A DNA stretch of 26,470 nt, taken from the NCBI GenBank assembly GCA_036276235.1, contig DATBDZ010000040.1, positions 1 through 26,470 on the forward strand. The letters are read 5' to 3'. Under the pieces are notes generated by a model, which saw only the letters and a list, made by a program, of their open reading frames with translations, was not told where the DNA came from and did not search any database. The DNA is from JANWHF01 sp036276235 (lineage in GTDB: Bacteria; Planctomycetota; Phycisphaerae; Tepidisphaerales; Tepidisphaeraceae). The translations under genes were made by a program, and so were the position numbers. Below are positions 1-8,122 of the stretch, one piece after another. Within the stretch, counting starts at the first letter, position 1; each line of letters opens with the position of its first letter.

Positions 1-1782
1 GCCGAAATAGTTATCCTGCACGATGACGCCTGTCGTGCGTGCGGTGCTGATCGCATCATCGACGTTGTAAAACTGGCAATTTCGCACGGCAAAGTTGTTG
101 CCGGCGTCGAAAATTCCGCGGGCCGGGACGCGGCCATCGCCGAATTTCTCGATGGTCCACATCGAGTCGAAGACGATTCCTTCGATCAACACATCGTTGG
201 CGCCGGGCTGCACCATGATAATGGATGAGCCGGTGCCGGTGACCTTGCGCAAGGTCGGCGCTTTGCCGCTGCCGTAGGCACCGACGGTTACGTTACTGTG
301 ATTGATGCTCAGGGTGTCGGACACATCGAACGACTGCCCGCTGTGAAACAGGATCGTCGAGTTTTCAGTGAGCAACTCATTGGCGCGGTCAACCGTTTTG
401 ACCGCTGCGCTGGGCGATGCGCCGGTGTTGGCATCCGAGCCGTTGGCATCGACGTAGATGACCTTGCGCGTGTCTGCGGTGATTGTCACCGTGCCCGTTG
501 TTGTCGATGTCTGGCCGGCCGAATCGCTTACCGTCAAAGTCACCGTGTATGTTCCGGGCGTATCGTAGATGTGGCCGGCGGTCCACCCAACGAGCGTATT
601 GAAGCGGCTGCCCGGATCGCCGAAGTCCCAGGAATACTCGGCGTTAAGCGCGTCGCCCGTGCCCAGCGTCGAGCCCAGGGCGTTGACGTGAACCGAATGG
701 CCCGCCATGCCGGTGGCTTCGATGAACTGGATGTTTGCGAGCGTGCCGTCGGCTGTCTGGCCGGTTACCGAAGTATTGGTGTTGCCGTTGTCCTGCCCGG
801 AATTCTGCGAAGAGCCGCCGTTGTTTTGATTGCCGCCGCCATTATTGATGATCACAGGCGGCGGATCGGTGGTCGGATTGTTGGTCGATCCACCGTTGTT
901 GGAACCGCCGGTCTTCGGTGTCTGCGGCGTCTGCACGCTCGGCGGAGTCGAATTCGTATTGGAGGTGTTGACGACGACATCGCCGCGCCGCAAATGCACG
1001 CGGTCCTTTGCGCCCTGCAAAATCCGATTTCGGCCGGCCTGTCCGTTGATGACATCGGCGCCGGCGCTGCCGTCGAGCGTATCGTTGCCCATGCCGCCCC
1101 AGAGGGTATCGATACCGACATCGCCGACGATTGAGTCATTGCCGGTGCGGCCGTAGATGCTGTCGTTCCCAGCGCCACCGTCGAGATAATCTTTGCCGGC
1201 GTCGCCGACAAGCGTGTCGTTCCCGTTGCCGCCGTTGATATTGTCGTTGCCGGCGTGGCCGTTGACGTAATCTTTTCCGTCGCCGGCGTCGATGTGGTCC
1301 GCGCCGCCGCCGCCGTAGATGCGATCATTGCCCGCGCCGCCGTTCAGCGTGGTCGGGAGGGTGATGCGCTGATCGACGCGCATGACATCGGCCTTGCTCG
1401 AGCCGGTCATCTGCACGCCCTTGAGATTCTTCAGATCGAAGCTCTGGTCCTGGCCGTTGATCGTCGCGGTGACCTGCTGCCCTTCGTGGCTCAGACGCAC
1501 GATCATGCGCGAGGCGGTCTGCGGGTCGGCTTGCAGCGTGAGGATGCCGTTGGCGACGCCGATCGTCGCCGACATCAGCTCGCGCCCTTCCAGCGCCTCC
1601 AGCGCGGCGTTCGCCAGCGCGTTGGCGTTGCTGGCGCGCGGCTTCTTGTTGCGCGCGGCCCGCAACTTGGCGGCGGGCGAAACATCGCTTCCCGCCGCCC
1701 CGCGTCTGGCGACGCTGGCGGTCAGCGAATTGTTGGACGATTGAAACTTATTGCGTCCCGATGTTTGAGCCTGGTGTTTCAT
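1..1782 (-). CDS. RTX/PKD/beta-helix secreted surface protein, C-terminus cut by window edge
   Basis: Open frame of 594 codons from the ATG at 1782 running off the left edge, so the C-terminus is missing. The N-terminus is basic and Ser/Ala-rich without a classical signal peptide. Residues 61-72 read LEALEGRELMSA, resembling the LEPR-XLL type motif found near the N-terminus of many planctomycete exported proteins. Residues about 146-250 hold roughly ten glycine/aspartate nonapeptides (GGAGNDRIYG, GNGNDTLVG and similar), the calcium-binding RTX beta-roll. A low-complexity Asn/Gly/Thr/Pro linker (about 271-340) follows. Residues about 345-437 look like a PKD domain (YSWDFGDPG, then HIYDTPGTYTVTLTVSD). 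From about 441 (VIYVDANGSDANTG) a parallel beta-helix of the pectate-lyase/DUF1565 kind begins. Probably an extracellular or cell-surface glycan-binding or glycan-cleaving protein; substrate unknown. It is divergent from the sialidase gene. No clear Shine-Dalgarno precedes the start. Confidence 0.88.
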   Translation of the reverse strand, partial: MKHQAQTSGRNKFQSSNNSLTASVARRGAAGSDVSPAAKLRAARNKKPRASNANALANAALEALEGRELMSATIGVANGILTLQADPQTASRMIVRLSHEGQQVTATINGQDQSFDLKNLKGVQMTGSSKADVMRVDQRITLPTTLNGGAGNDRIYGGGGADHIDAGDGKDYVNGHAGNDNINGGNGNDTLVGDAGKDYLDGGAGNDSIYGRTGNDSIVGDVGIDTLWGGMGNDTLDGSAGADVINGQAGRNRILQGAKDRVHLRRGDVVVNTSNTNSTPPSVQTPQTPKTGGSNNGGSTNNPTTDPPPVIINNGGGNQNNGGSSQNSGQDNGNTNTSVTGQTADGTLANIQFIEATGMAGHSVHVNALGSTLGTGDALNAEYSWDFGDPGSRFNTLVGWTAGHIYDTPGTYTVTLTVSDSAGQTSTTTGTVTITADTRKVIYVDANGSDANTGASPSAAVKTVDRANELLTENSTILFHSGQSFDVSDTLSINHSNVTVGAYGSGKAPTLRKVTGTGSSIIMVQPGANDVLIEGIVFDSMWTIEKFGDGRVPARGIFDAGNNFAVRNCQFYNVDDAISTARTTGVIVQDNYFG

Positions 1783-2148
1783 ACACCGCTCGCATCGGGC
1801 ACTTTTTGCGCGTGCTTGTTCTCCGAAGCCCCCCGATTTGTGCAGTTTTGCTGGTTACCGGAACCCGCCCGCCCGGCGCGATCGATGAGAGTGAAATAGA
1901 CCGTAAATCTTTACGTCCGGGAATATTTGCCACGCTAATGTTGCCCCTGAGGAAAGGTTTGAAAACGAGCCTCACGCGCGTCGCGCCCAAGTCGCTCCAA
2001 CGTACAATTCAAATCGATCTGGGGTCCTGGATGCAAAGAATCCGCGCGTAGCGGCAGTGCTGTCTAAGGCGTTTCTATTGGACGATGCCGCCAATAACGC
2101 GCGTAACTTTTGTGGCCAGTAACGATGGCTATCGGTACCGTTACCCGA
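1783..2148. promoter_or_regulatory. Divergent intergenic region between surface protein and sialidase
   Basis: This spacer separates two genes transcribed away from each other, so promoters for both should lie here. I see no convincing gene in it; the open frames are short and overlap on both strands. The one clear symmetry is a 6-2-6 palindrome at 1902-1915 (CGTAAA-TC-TTTACG), in a locally AT-richer stretch, which could be an operator or be chance. No confident -35/-10 pair was identified. Confidence 0.4.
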
Positions 2149-3336
2149 ATGCCGCGCCTGAATCTCACTCAATGTTTGTGCCTGATCATTCCGCTGATGC
2201 TCGGAGCCCGCTTCGCGTTTGCGGACGACGTCGCGGTTGAGAAGTCGCCGCTGTTTACGGCCGGCGAGCAGGGTTATGCGACCTTCCGAATTCCCGGGCT
2301 GGTGATCACATCAAGGGGTACATTGCTCGCCTATTGCGAGGCGCGCCGCAGCGCCAAGGGCGATTGGGTGCCGATCGACATCATGATGCGGCGAAGCGTG
2401 GACGGCGGCAAAAGCTGGTCGCCGGCGAAAGTGATCGCGCAGCCGCCCGCGGATGCAAAGCTTGAGCCGGGCGCTGCCGGCATCACGCTCAATAACCCGC
2501 TGGCGATAGCCGATTCCAACTCGCGTGCGATCCACTTTTTGTACTGCGTCAATTACGCCAGATGTTTCATCATGCACAGCGACGACGACGGCGCAACTTT
2601 CTCATCGCCTGTTGAAATCACGGCGACCTTCGAGAAGTTCCGCCCGGAATACAACTGGAACGTGCTGGCGACTGGCCCTGGCCACGGAATCACATTGCGG
2701 AGCGGCCGCTTGCTCGTGCCGATCTGGCTCTCGACCGGCGGCCACACTCATCGCCCTTCCGCGGTCGCGACGGTCTATAGCGATGATTCCGGAAAAACTT
2801 GGCAGCGCGGGCAGATCATTGTGACGCATACGCCGACGACTCCTAACCCAAGTGAAAGCGCGGTTGCCGAAATGGCCGATGGCCGCGTGATGATCAGCAT
2901 TCGCAACGAGTCATTCCGATATCGCCGGCTTGTTGCGTTCAGTGCCGATGGCGCGACGAACTGGTCCGAGCCGAAGTTTGATGATGCGCTGGTCGAACCG
3001 ATCTGCGAGGGATCATTGACGACGGTGCCGCACGATGCTGAGACGATTCTGTTTGCGAATCCGGCGAATCCGGAGGCCCAGCAGGGATCAAACGTCCTCG
3101 GCGCCGCGAAGGGCAAGCAGCGGATCAATCTCACTGTCAAATTGAGCCGGGATATGGGCACGACATGGCGCGCGTCAAAGGTGATCGACTCGGGAATCGC
3201 AGGATATTGTGATCTGGCCGCCGATCCCGGCGGGACGGTCTACTGCCTCTACGAGCGCGGTGGCGCGCAAGGAAACCAATTCGACACGCAATCGTTGACG
3301 CTGGCGCGGTTTGATGTGAGCTGGATTTCGCGATGA
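2149..3336 (+). CDS. Secreted exo-alpha-sialidase (GH33-like, BNR/Asp-box repeats)
   Basis: A 395-residue six-bladed beta-propeller glycosidase that should release terminal sialic acids or related sugars outside the cytoplasm. From the ATG at 2149, residues 1-25 form a Sec signal (hydrophobic CLCLIIPLMLGA, cleavage after AFA); an ATG at 2125 would only lengthen the n-region, and neither has a clear Shine-Dalgarno. The family hallmark FRIP is at 46-49, giving Arg47 of the arginine triad. Asp boxes occur at 83-90 (SVDGGKSW), 144-151, 211-218 (SDDSGKTW), 265-272 and 333-340 (SRDMGTTW). Candidate active-site residues are Glu236/Glu241 region, Arg252 (SIRN), Arg325 (QRINLTV), Tyr353 (GYCDL) and Glu369 (YERG), in the order seen in GH33 enzymes. 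It stands alone, divergent from the RTX protein; both suggest use of exogenous glycans. Sialidase versus another GH33-fold specificity cannot be settled from sequence. Confidence 0.9.
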   Translation: MPRLNLTQCLCLIIPLMLGARFAFADDVAVEKSPLFTAGEQGYATFRIPGLVITSRGTLLAYCEARRSAKGDWVPIDIMMRRSVDGGKSWSPAKVIAQPPADAKLEPGAAGITLNNPLAIADSNSRAIHFLYCVNYARCFIMHSDDDGATFSSPVEITATFEKFRPEYNWNVLATGPGHGITLRSGRLLVPIWLSTGGHTHRPSAVATVYSDDSGKTWQRGQIIVTHTPTTPNPSESAVAEMADGRVMISIRNESFRYRRLVAFSADGATNWSEPKFDDALVEPICEGSLTTVPHDAETILFANPANPEAQQGSNVLGAAKGKQRINLTVKLSRDMGTTWRASKVIDSGIAGYCDLAADPGGTVYCLYERGGAQGNQFDTQSLTLARFDVSWISR

Positions 3337-3367
3337 CTTTCCATGTCCATCCACCCGCATGCATTTC

Positions 3368-3441
3368 GTAGGGTGTGCTTCAGCACACGCGGAGGCGTCC
3401 CCGCGCGAAAAAGGTGCTCCGTGTGCGCCGCGGCGCACTAG
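3368..3441. repeat. REP-like inverted pair, GTAG-footed hairpins (copy 1, diverged)
   Basis: GTAG at 3368-3371 is followed by a hairpin with a 6-bp stem (GTGTGC-TTCA-GCACAC, 3373-3388). About 35 bp later an oppositely oriented hairpin (GTGCGCC-GC-GGCGCAC region, 3422-3438) ends in a degenerate CTAG foot. The two units face each other, as in REP pairs (BIMEs). It lies 30 bp after the sialidase stop. Copies at 7891-7964 and 8123-8180 are better preserved. Confidence 0.6.
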
Positions 3442-3469
3442 GGAAACAACAGATAGCACCGCACACAAA

Positions 3470-3578
3470 GTTTAGCCGCCCTGCTTGCAGGGCGCGTCAA
3501 GTTGACGTCAATTGCCGGGCGATTCTGCGTCTCCAAACCAGCGCCGCTTGACGCGCCTTGCAAGCAAAGCGGCTAAAC
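3470..3578. repeat. Inverted repeat spanning the folK 3' end
   Basis: The arms are 3470-3501 and 3547-3578, 32 nt each with about 29 matching positions. The left arm is intergenic; the right arm lies inside folK and encodes residues GLAALLARRVK near its C-terminus. The stop codon of folK (3508-3510) lies in the loop. It may serve as a terminator for folK, or mark insertion of a palindromic element into the gene end. Confidence 0.75.
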
Positions 3579-4113
3579 CTTGTCGTCCGATGTCACTTGG
3601 ATGTGGAAGCAGCGCGAGCAATGAGGTCACCGTCCGCTTTAATACCGGATGCACCAGATCCGGCGCGATCTCCGCGAGCGGCTCCAACACAAACCGCCGC
3701 TCATGCATTCGCGGATGCGGAAGCGTTAGCTGCTCTGATTTCACGATCTGATCCCCGTACAGCAGCAAATCCAGATCGATCGGCCGTGGCCCCCACTTTT
3801 CGCGGCGCTCGCGGCCCAGGTGTCGTTCGATCTCGAGTAATCGGTCCAGCAATTCTTCGGGGCGGAGCGTGGTTTGAATCGTCGCCACCATGTTGATAAA
3901 TGCCGGTGAATCGGGCGGCCCTCCCACGGCGGGGTTCTCCAGCAGGCTCGATGCGCGATCCACGCGCAGACCAGGAGTCTCACCGAGCTGCTTCAATGCT
4001 TCGCGCAGATTGGCTTCGCGATCGCCGAGATTTGCGCCCAGGGCGATGTATGCGACAACAGCTTTTGGGGAATCGTCGAGCTTCGAGGTTTTCGCGCCGG
4101 GCGTCATGCTCAT
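3508..4113 (-). CDS. folK: HPPK, 6-hydroxymethyldihydropterin pyrophosphokinase
   Basis: This enzyme transfers pyrophosphate from ATP to 6-hydroxymethyl-7,8-dihydropterin in folate synthesis, in the cytoplasm. The 201-residue product shows the HPPK pattern in order: YIALGANLGDR at 22-32, NPAVGG at 60-65, FIN at 72-74, the signature GPRPIDLDLLLYG at 108-120 with the Mg-binding Asp pair, and LPHPRMHERRFVLEPL at 131-146. The family core ends near residue 170. The last about 30 residues are an extension; its middle (GLAALLARRVK, about 179-189) is encoded by the arm of an inverted repeat whose partner lies just past the stop. The ATG overlaps the stop of the upstream lipoprotein gene by four bases (ATGA), so the two are probably co-transcribed and translationally coupled. 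No other folate gene is nearby. Confidence 0.95.
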   Translation of the reverse strand: MSMTPGAKTSKLDDSPKAVVAYIALGANLGDREANLREALKQLGETPGLRVDRASSLLENPAVGGPPDSPAFINMVATIQTTLRPEELLDRLLEIERHLGRERREKWGPRPIDLDLLLYGDQIVKSEQLTLPHPRMHERRFVLEPLAEIAPDLVHPVLKRTVTSLLALLPHPSDIGRQGLAALLARRVKRRWFGDAESPGN

Positions 4114-4913
4114 TCGACGGGAAGCGCCGCTGGCGGATCCAGCGCCATCGGCGATTCGCCGCGCAGGCGGCGGGCGATGTCGCTGAGGATGCGCGGATCA
4201 TACATCGCGCCGCTGTGCGGATCGGTGACCGGCTCGTTGGGAACCCACCATGCCGTGTGCCCCGGCGGCGCGGCGTTCTCCGCCCCCACCACCCAATCGC
4301 CGAGCCGCACATACGAGTAAATCGGATAATCCGGCGATTCGCTGTTCAGCTTCGCATACAGTGGCGATCCTGGCCGCATCGATTTCTGCATGGGGTGCAT
4401 CAGCGGATACCGCACCGCGTCTTCTGCGCCCGAGAGCGGGCTGCTGATCGTGAATAGCCGCGCGATGTTCAATCGCATCCGCTTGCCATCCGTCGGCAGC
4501 GCCGCGAAGCGCGCCGCCAGGCCGCCCATCGAATTTCCCACCACATCCACTTCGATCGTTTCACCGTCATATTTGCTCGGCCATGTCTGATTGACCGCGC
4601 GAACGATTTTCTGCGCGCAGTCGTCGAAACTCAGACACTCTGCCAGCGAGACGCCGACGATGCGATGATCGCCGGTGAGTGTTGCGAACTCATTCTGCAA
4701 ATGCCAGGCGGCAAATCCGGGATCGAGAAACCCGCCGATCACCACCAGCGGCCGCTGGAGGCTGTGGGGATGGTCCTCCATCCGCGAAAGATCCATCCGC
4801 CCCTCATCGACGTCCACGGGAAACGAAGGATTGATCGGCTCCGGCGCGCAGCCGACTGCGGCCGATAACAGGCACAGCGCAATGCCGACCAAAACCCGGG
4901 ATGCACGGGGCAT
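4110..4913 (-). CDS. Lipoprotein alpha/beta hydrolase (lipase-like)
   Basis: A 267-residue protein with a lipoprotein signal: basic n-region, hydrophobic VLVGIALCLLSAAVG and a lipobox (AVGC) with Cys22 as the predicted lipidated residue, so it should be membrane-anchored outside the cytoplasm. VVIGGFLDPG at 57-66 fits the oxyanion-hole strand of alpha/beta hydrolases, and GNSMGG at 126-131 is the nucleophile elbow with Ser128. A His in PPGHTAWW near the C-terminus may complete the triad together with an Asp upstream. The arrangement resembles lipases and PGAP1-like esterases; substrate unknown. It overlaps folK by four bases, an operon layout without obvious functional logic. Confidence 0.85.
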   Translation of the reverse strand: MPRASRVLVGIALCLLSAAVGCAPEPINPSFPVDVDEGRMDLSRMEDHPHSLQRPLVVIGGFLDPGFAAWHLQNEFATLTGDHRIVGVSLAECLSFDDCAQKIVRAVNQTWPSKYDGETIEVDVVGNSMGGLAARFAALPTDGKRMRLNIARLFTISSPLSGAEDAVRYPLMHPMQKSMRPGSPLYAKLNSESPDYPIYSYVRLGDWVVGAENAAPPGHTAWWVPNEPVTDPHSGAMYDPRILSDIARRLRGESPMALDPPAALPVE

Positions 4914-4955
4914 ATTCCTATGATAGCCGCCGGCGGGCCGGGAACCTATGGAAAA

Positions 4956-6119
4956 CTAGAATTGCTCAACCATCGTATCGTGTTCGAGCCTGCCATCCGT
5001 GGAGCGGAACCGTGTTCGCAGCCGGATTCCTCCGGTCCAGCGACAGACGATGTCCGGGAATTCCCGGCTCGATAATTCGAAGTGCAGATCGATTGAGCTC
5101 AACATTCGCCCGGAAGGATCGGCGAAGTACGTTCCGATATCCGCGTCCGAATCCCATTGCAGATCGCCGCGCGAATAGTGCAGGCGGTATCCGCCTGTTT
5201 GGAGGATCTCGCGCGCATCGATCAGCTCGCGCGGCAACTGCCCACGCAATACCAGCTCACCCACAAAATCCGCCAATACGCTCTGGCGTTCCAGCAACTC
5301 CGCCGCCGCCGTCGGACGGAGCTGCGCGACGAATGATGAGAACTCCCGATTGAGTTCCGCCCCATCGGGAAATATTTCTTTGAACGCGATCGCCGAGTTG
5401 CGCCCTTCATGGAGCAGTTGCAGCAGCGCGATCAAGCGCGGCAGGCGCGGGCGCCCGCCGGCATCGGTGCTCCGCGCCAGGAACTGCACCATTGCCCAGG
5501 CTTGGTTGTATTGTGCTTCCCCGCGCGAGGGATCGCCGGTAAAGGCGGCGGACCATTGCTCATCCGTCAGCGTTGCGAAGGTGGTAAATGGAATCAATCG
5601 CCCCGCCGACCGATCGGCAATCGATCTCCGCACGCGGCGCGGTGGCACCTGATACAGCAGAAATCCGTCGCCGGTCCAGATGGATTCCTCGAAGACCTGC
5701 GCAAGGCCTTCATTGAGCCAGGGCGGCAACTGGCGGCCCATTGCCGCGTGGGTGAATTGATGAAAGGCTTCGTGTTGCAGCGTCCGCCGCAATCCCTCGC
5801 GGCCCTGGCCTTCAAGGAATGCCGCCAGCGCCCCGCGGCGCGGCATGAAAAGTCCGCCGGTGTTCTGATACAGAGGTCCGGTAAATCGAAGATAATCCGC
5901 GCGATTCGCAAACAGATAAACACGAAACGGCGCCCCGCCCGGCGACGGAGCCAAGCCGGCAAATCGCCGCGCGTATTCGTCGTACATCGCGTCCATCTGG
6001 ATCGCCAGTGTTTTCGCGAGGTCCGGGTCGAGATCGGTTTGGATTTGGTAGTGGCTGGTGGAGATTCTTTCCCCTCTCCCTTCCAGGGAGAGGGCCAGCG
6101 TGAGGGTAGCGACCGCCAA
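4956..6119 (-). CDS. Secreted DUF1570-like gluzincin metallopeptidase
   Basis: A product of about 387 residues with a zinc-peptidase core: HEAFH at 116-120 (HExxH) and NEGLAQVFEE at 136-145, where Glu137 is the likely third zinc ligand, as in gluzincins. An upstream segment, FRVYLFANRADYLRF at about 65-79, is typical of DUF1570-type planctomycete proteins. The start is uncertain. TTG at 6119 gives a hydrophobic but poorly charged N-terminus (AVATLTLALSLEGRGE). The frame stays open upstream to a stop at 6195-6197 and would add a basic, hydrophobic segment (HFKINRLWVLAV) that makes a better signal peptide, but there is only a non-standard start codon there. The TLTLALSLEGRGE stretch is encoded by an arm of the inverted repeat at 6071-6232. 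The gene is divergent from lysS. Substrate unknown. Confidence 0.82.
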   Translation of the reverse strand: MAVATLTLALSLEGRGERISTSHYQIQTDLDPDLAKTLAIQMDAMYDEYARRFAGLAPSPGGAPFRVYLFANRADYLRFTGPLYQNTGGLFMPRRGALAAFLEGQGREGLRRTLQHEAFHQFTHAAMGRQLPPWLNEGLAQVFEESIWTGDGFLLYQVPPRRVRRSIADRSAGRLIPFTTFATLTDEQWSAAFTGDPSRGEAQYNQAWAMVQFLARSTDAGGRPRLPRLIALLQLLHEGRNSAIAFKEIFPDGAELNREFSSFVAQLRPTAAAELLERQSVLADFVGELVLRGQLPRELIDAREILQTGGYRLHYSRGDLQWDSDADIGTYFADPSGRMLSSIDLHFELSSREFPDIVCRWTGGIRLRTRFRSTDGRLEHDTMVEQF

Positions 6120-6232
6120 AACCCAGAGACGATTGATCTTGAAGTGAAGCAGAAGGTTTTCCCGTGAGTCGCGCAGACTTATTCTTCGACATTCTCACCC
6201 TCACCCCGGCCCTCTCCCTGGGAGGGAGAGGG
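6071..6232. repeat. Inverted repeat of the CCCTCTCCC/GGGAGAGGG family, overlapping the peptidase start
   Basis: The arms are at about 6071-6108 and 6195-6232 and share the block GGGAGAGGGCC followed by a GTGAGGGT-type tail, with a few mismatches. Each arm also folds on itself (CCCTCTCCC against GGGAGAGGG). The left arm codes for the N-terminal hydrophobic residues of the peptidase. The loop is about 86 bp and must contain the peptidase promoter or leader. The right arm lies about 65 bp before the lysS start. Confidence 0.75.
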
Positions 6233-6296
6233 AGTAGGAGGGAGTGGCGTTTTGCCCAAGCCTCACTATCATCGGCGAACTTTCGTCCGGCACTCT

Positions 6297-7889
6297 ATGG
6301 CTGAGCAGGTCAATCAATACGAGCAGGAACGTCGATCCAAAATGGATCGGCTGCGCGAGCTGGGCGTAGACCCCTTCGGCGGCCGCGAAGAAGGCGTCCA
6401 ATCGCTTTCGGTCGTCAAATCGCTTTACACGCAGGAAATGGGCCACGACGCGGGGCCAACGGTCAAAGTCGCCGGGCGAATCCTATTTCGCAAGAACTTC
6501 GGCAAGCTCACGTTCATGACGCTTCGCGATGAAACCGGCGATTTGCAGGTCGCGCTCGACAAAAAGCGACTGATCGAAAGTGACTGGAAAATTAACGATC
6601 AACTCGATTTGGGAGATCAAATCGTCGTCGAAGGCGCGCTCGGGACCACTAAGACGGGCGAAGTAACCGTCTGGGCCAAAGCCGTTCGCATGGCGGCTAA
6701 AGCTTTACTGCCGCCGCCTGCAAAGTGGGAAGGGCTATCGGACGTTGAGCTTCGTTATCGGCAGCGTTACGTCGATCTCTGGGCCAATCCGCAGGTGATG
6801 AAGCTGCTGAAATTGCGCAGCCAGATCGTCGCCGAGATTCGCCAATACATGACCGAGCGCGGGTACACCGAAGTCGAGACGCCGATGATGCAGGCGATCC
6901 CCGGCGGCGCCGCCGCGCGGCCATTCAAAACGCATCACAACGCGCTCGACATCGACCTCTACCTCCGCATCGCCCCCGAGCTGTATTTGAAACGCCTGCT
7001 CGTAGGCGGCTTCAACAAAGTCTTCGAGCTGAATCGCAACTTCCGCAACGAAGGCATCAGCCCCCGCCACAACCCCGAGTTCACCATGCTCGAAGCCTAT
7101 GAAGCCTTCGGAAGCTGGGAAACCATGGCGGATCTGGTCGAGGGAATGATCTGCCACATCGCGGAGAAGTTGTTTGGCGGATTGGTGATCGAGCATAAGG
7201 ATGCGGAGGGAAAGGTCACGAAGACGATCAATCTGACGCGGCCTTGGAGACGGGTCTCGATGGCCGATATCGTAACGGAATACCTCGGCGTCGATTTCAA
7301 GGATGACCCGTTCCCGTTTGACAATCCAAGCCTCCATCAAAGGATCATGGACGCCTATCGCGTCCGATACCGGAACCAAGCTGACACATATTCGGGCAAG
7401 GAATACACCGGGAAGTCGACGCCAAGTGACCACATGCTGAAAAGCACTGTGGATCACTGCATCGCCAAGCTAAGAGGGCTGACGCCTGCGGAGCGGTTAG
7501 TTGAGCTATACGAAAGTGGCGTCGAGGCCCATCTTGCAAATCCCACGTTCGTCACCCAAGTTCCGTCGGTCATCATCCCCCTCGCGCGCAAAAACAAACA
7601 AGACCCGTTTTTCGCGGACGTGTACGAATTGGCGATCAACGGCCAGGAAATCTCCCCCGGCTATTCCGAGCTGAACGACCCTGATGTACAGGCGGCCAAC
7701 TTCGCCCACCAGGTCGGCGACGAAGCCGAAAAACAAAAGACCGACGAAGACTTCCTCACGGCCCTAAGATACGGTATGCCGCCAGCGGGCGGGATGGGAT
7801 TGGGAATCGATCGGTTAATTATGATGCTGACTGGCGCTGAAAGCATTAGGGATGTAATCTTGTTCCCGCTGATGCGCCCGCATGAATGA
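6297..7889 (+). CDS. lysS: Lysyl-tRNA synthetase, class II
   Basis: Charges tRNA-Lys with lysine using ATP. From the ATG at 6297 the product is 530 residues, close to the bacterial class II LysRS length; an earlier in-frame TTG at 6252 lies beside repeat DNA and is less likely. The OB-fold anticodon-binding domain covers about 55-145 (VKVAGRILFRKNFGKLTF at 56-73). Class II motif 1 is around 190-205 (TEVETPMMQAIPGGAAARPF region), motif 2 at 249-264 (FRNEGISPRHNPEFTM), and motif 3 at 498-513 (GGMGLGIDRLIMMLTG). The ELNDP box near the C-terminal end is also present. It is monocistronic by position, followed by a stack of REP-like hairpins. No Shine-Dalgarno was seen. Confidence 0.97.
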   Translation: MAEQVNQYEQERRSKMDRLRELGVDPFGGREEGVQSLSVVKSLYTQEMGHDAGPTVKVAGRILFRKNFGKLTFMTLRDETGDLQVALDKKRLIESDWKINDQLDLGDQIVVEGALGTTKTGEVTVWAKAVRMAAKALLPPPAKWEGLSDVELRYRQRYVDLWANPQVMKLLKLRSQIVAEIRQYMTERGYTEVETPMMQAIPGGAAARPFKTHHNALDIDLYLRIAPELYLKRLLVGGFNKVFELNRNFRNEGISPRHNPEFTMLEAYEAFGSWETMADLVEGMICHIAEKLFGGLVIEHKDAEGKVTKTINLTRPWRRVSMADIVTEYLGVDFKDDPFPFDNPSLHQRIMDAYRVRYRNQADTYSGKEYTGKSTPSDHMLKSTVDHCIAKLRGLTPAERLVELYESGVEAHLANPTFVTQVPSVIIPLARKNKQDPFFADVYELAINGQEISPGYSELNDPDVQAANFAHQVGDEAEKQKTDEDFLTALRYGMPPAGGMGLGIDRLIMMLTGAESIRDVILFPLMRPHE

Positions 7890-7890
7890 A

Positions 7891-7964
7891 TGTAGGGTGG
7901 GCGTACTCGCCCACCATTTTTCTCTCGCGGGACGAAGATGGTGGGCGAGTACACCCACCCTACA
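7891..7964. repeat. REP-like inverted pair, GTAG-footed hairpins (copy 2)
   Basis: GTAG at 7892-7895 is followed by a perfect 8-bp stem with a 4-nt loop (GGTGGGCG-TACT-CGCCCACC, 7896-7915). A second unit in opposite orientation (7940-7959) ends in CTAC at 7960-7963. The 27-nt arms 7891-7917 and 7938-7964 are reverse complements at 26 positions. It begins directly after the lysS stop codon. Confidence 0.9.
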
Positions 7965-7984
7965 GCAGTGAAGTTTTCAGCCGC

Positions 7985-8106
7985 TCGTGGCATGGGTTTT
8001 TAACGTTTTTAACCCATGTTAGCGACGTGGATCGTCGAGGATTTTGCCATCGGCGAGTCTCTGATCGCATCGCGCCGTCAGCATGGGTTGAAAACCCATG
8101 CCACGA
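7985..8106. repeat. Nested inverted repeat with CATGGGTTT words
   Basis: The outer arms 7985-8003 and 8088-8106 match at 18 of 19 positions. Inside, AACCCATG at about 8010-8018 and CATGGGTT at 8082-8089 form a second, nested complementarity, so CATGGGTT and AACCCATG occur twice each. It sits between two REP-like pairs in the lysS to permease spacer and has no credible open frame. Confidence 0.75.
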
Positions 8107-8122
8107 TTGAGCATCCGGTTTC

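Noticed and set aside
298..1134. 278-codon plus-strand open frame at the left end
   Set aside because: It mirrors the RTX and PKD coding sequence on the minus strand; the minus frame has real domains.
6735..7457. 240-codon minus-strand open frame inside lysS
   Set aside because: Antisense to conserved LysRS motifs; no protein features.
7886..8110. 74-codon plus-strand open frame after lysS
   Set aside because: Composed of REP-like and CATGGGTT repeat DNA; a repeat-encoded artefact.
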